A stretch of DNA of 64,000 nt from Mastigias papua (Eukaryota > Cnidaria > Scyphozoa > Rhizostomeae > Mastigiidae). Each line of letters starts with the position of its first letter. Within the stretch, counting starts at the first letter, position 1. Position numbers and translations under genes: made by a program. The notes beneath the pieces were generated by a model. The model did not search any database and was not told the origin of the DNA. It was given only the letters and a program-made list of their open reading frames with translations. This document shows positions 63,428 to 64,000 of this stretch, in pieces. The DNA is taken from the NCBI GenBank assembly GCA_964019165.1, contig OZ025279.1:1858501-1922500 (forward strand), given 5' to 3'.

Positions 63428-64000
63428 CTAAAACAGTTAATTTTAGAGAAAACTAACCATTGGTATACGCTCAGAGGTGCTCTAATGTCATCTAATATAA
63501 CTTTTATCCATAGCAAATGGAACTGCTTGGCACAAAACCTGTCGATTAGGCAGTATATCAAATCATTTTTATCATGCCATGTAATCATATTTCCATAGAG
63601 ACTCTTTCAGCCAAACAATGTATCATTATACTACAATATTATAAAAACCATATAACTTCAATAGATGGCATAACGAATATATTTTGAACATAGTTAAATT
63701 TCTTAATAGTGTTTGTGCTCCGGAATAGATGGTAACTCTGTGTGGGCATTCAATGGTCAATATTCCTTCAAATTAGATGCTTGTGGAATCCCTTTCTACT
63801 TCACACTGCAATTTTCTTACACGTTTTTGTGCCAGAAAAGCCAAAATTAATCTTGTAGATGCCTGGGTACTTTTCTGGACAGTCAAGCTTCGACAGCTGG
63901 ACACTTGAGATGTCAAGACAAGTCTCTTTCATACTTTTTCTCTGAGGTGAGCTCACTTACCATCTAATAGTGCCCTGTACCACACGTTAGCGAATGTTCT
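63428..64000. other. Intron of the fibrinogen-like gene upstream of its EGF exon
   Basis: 63850-63970 matches 50815-50960 of the broken copy (GTCCAGCTGTCGAA, AAGTACCCAGGCAT on the minus strand). It is the upstream breakpoint region of the deletion. No exon is supported here. Confidence 0.5.

Overview
The window is animal nuclear DNA: AT-rich, with short genes split by GT-AG introns and many decayed transposons. The protein families (secreted F-type lectins, and a PAN-EGF-fibrinogen-like protein of the anthozoan skeletal-matrix type) suggest a cnidarian, most likely a coral or sea-anemone relative. This placement is inferred from family resemblance only; no search could be run.

The core, roughly 1-47 kb, is a tandem array on the minus strand of six apparently intact two-exon genes for secreted F-type-lectin-like proteins of 248-251 residues. 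Exon 1 encodes a signal peptide and a ~75-residue domain resembling a reduced PAN/Apple domain. Exon 2 encodes one F-lectin (fucolectin) domain. All six use the same splice junction (phase 1, donor CCAG|GTATG, acceptor TAG|AA). None keeps the canonical fucose-binding His or the Arg-Gly-Asp-Cys-Cys motif, so ligand choice has probably changed. Three extra frameshifted exon-1 relics (12.6, 41.3 and 54.8 kb) have no detectable lectin exon.

The right part (48-64 kb) is a second duplication that mixes families: an F-lectin exon 1, a ~2 kb spacer, and a minus-strand PAN-EGF-fibrinogen-like gene. The first copy of that gene (50.5-52.4 kb) is broken by an internal deletion and a stop. The second (61.5-63.4 kb and onward) looks intact but runs off the window.

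Comparing the paralogous units shows transposon insertions against their empty sites. They include a Tc1/mariner-type transposase gene between two identical 277-bp elements with a TA only at the outer ends, a family of TA-targeting MITEs with TACACG ends, a foldback element with an 11-bp target duplication, a CAGGGGG-ended element, LINE 3' remnants, tRNA-derived repeats, and satellites inside introns. No RNA gene, CRISPR array or prokaryotic feature was found. Splice sites and boundaries were read by eye and could be off by a few bases for decayed elements.
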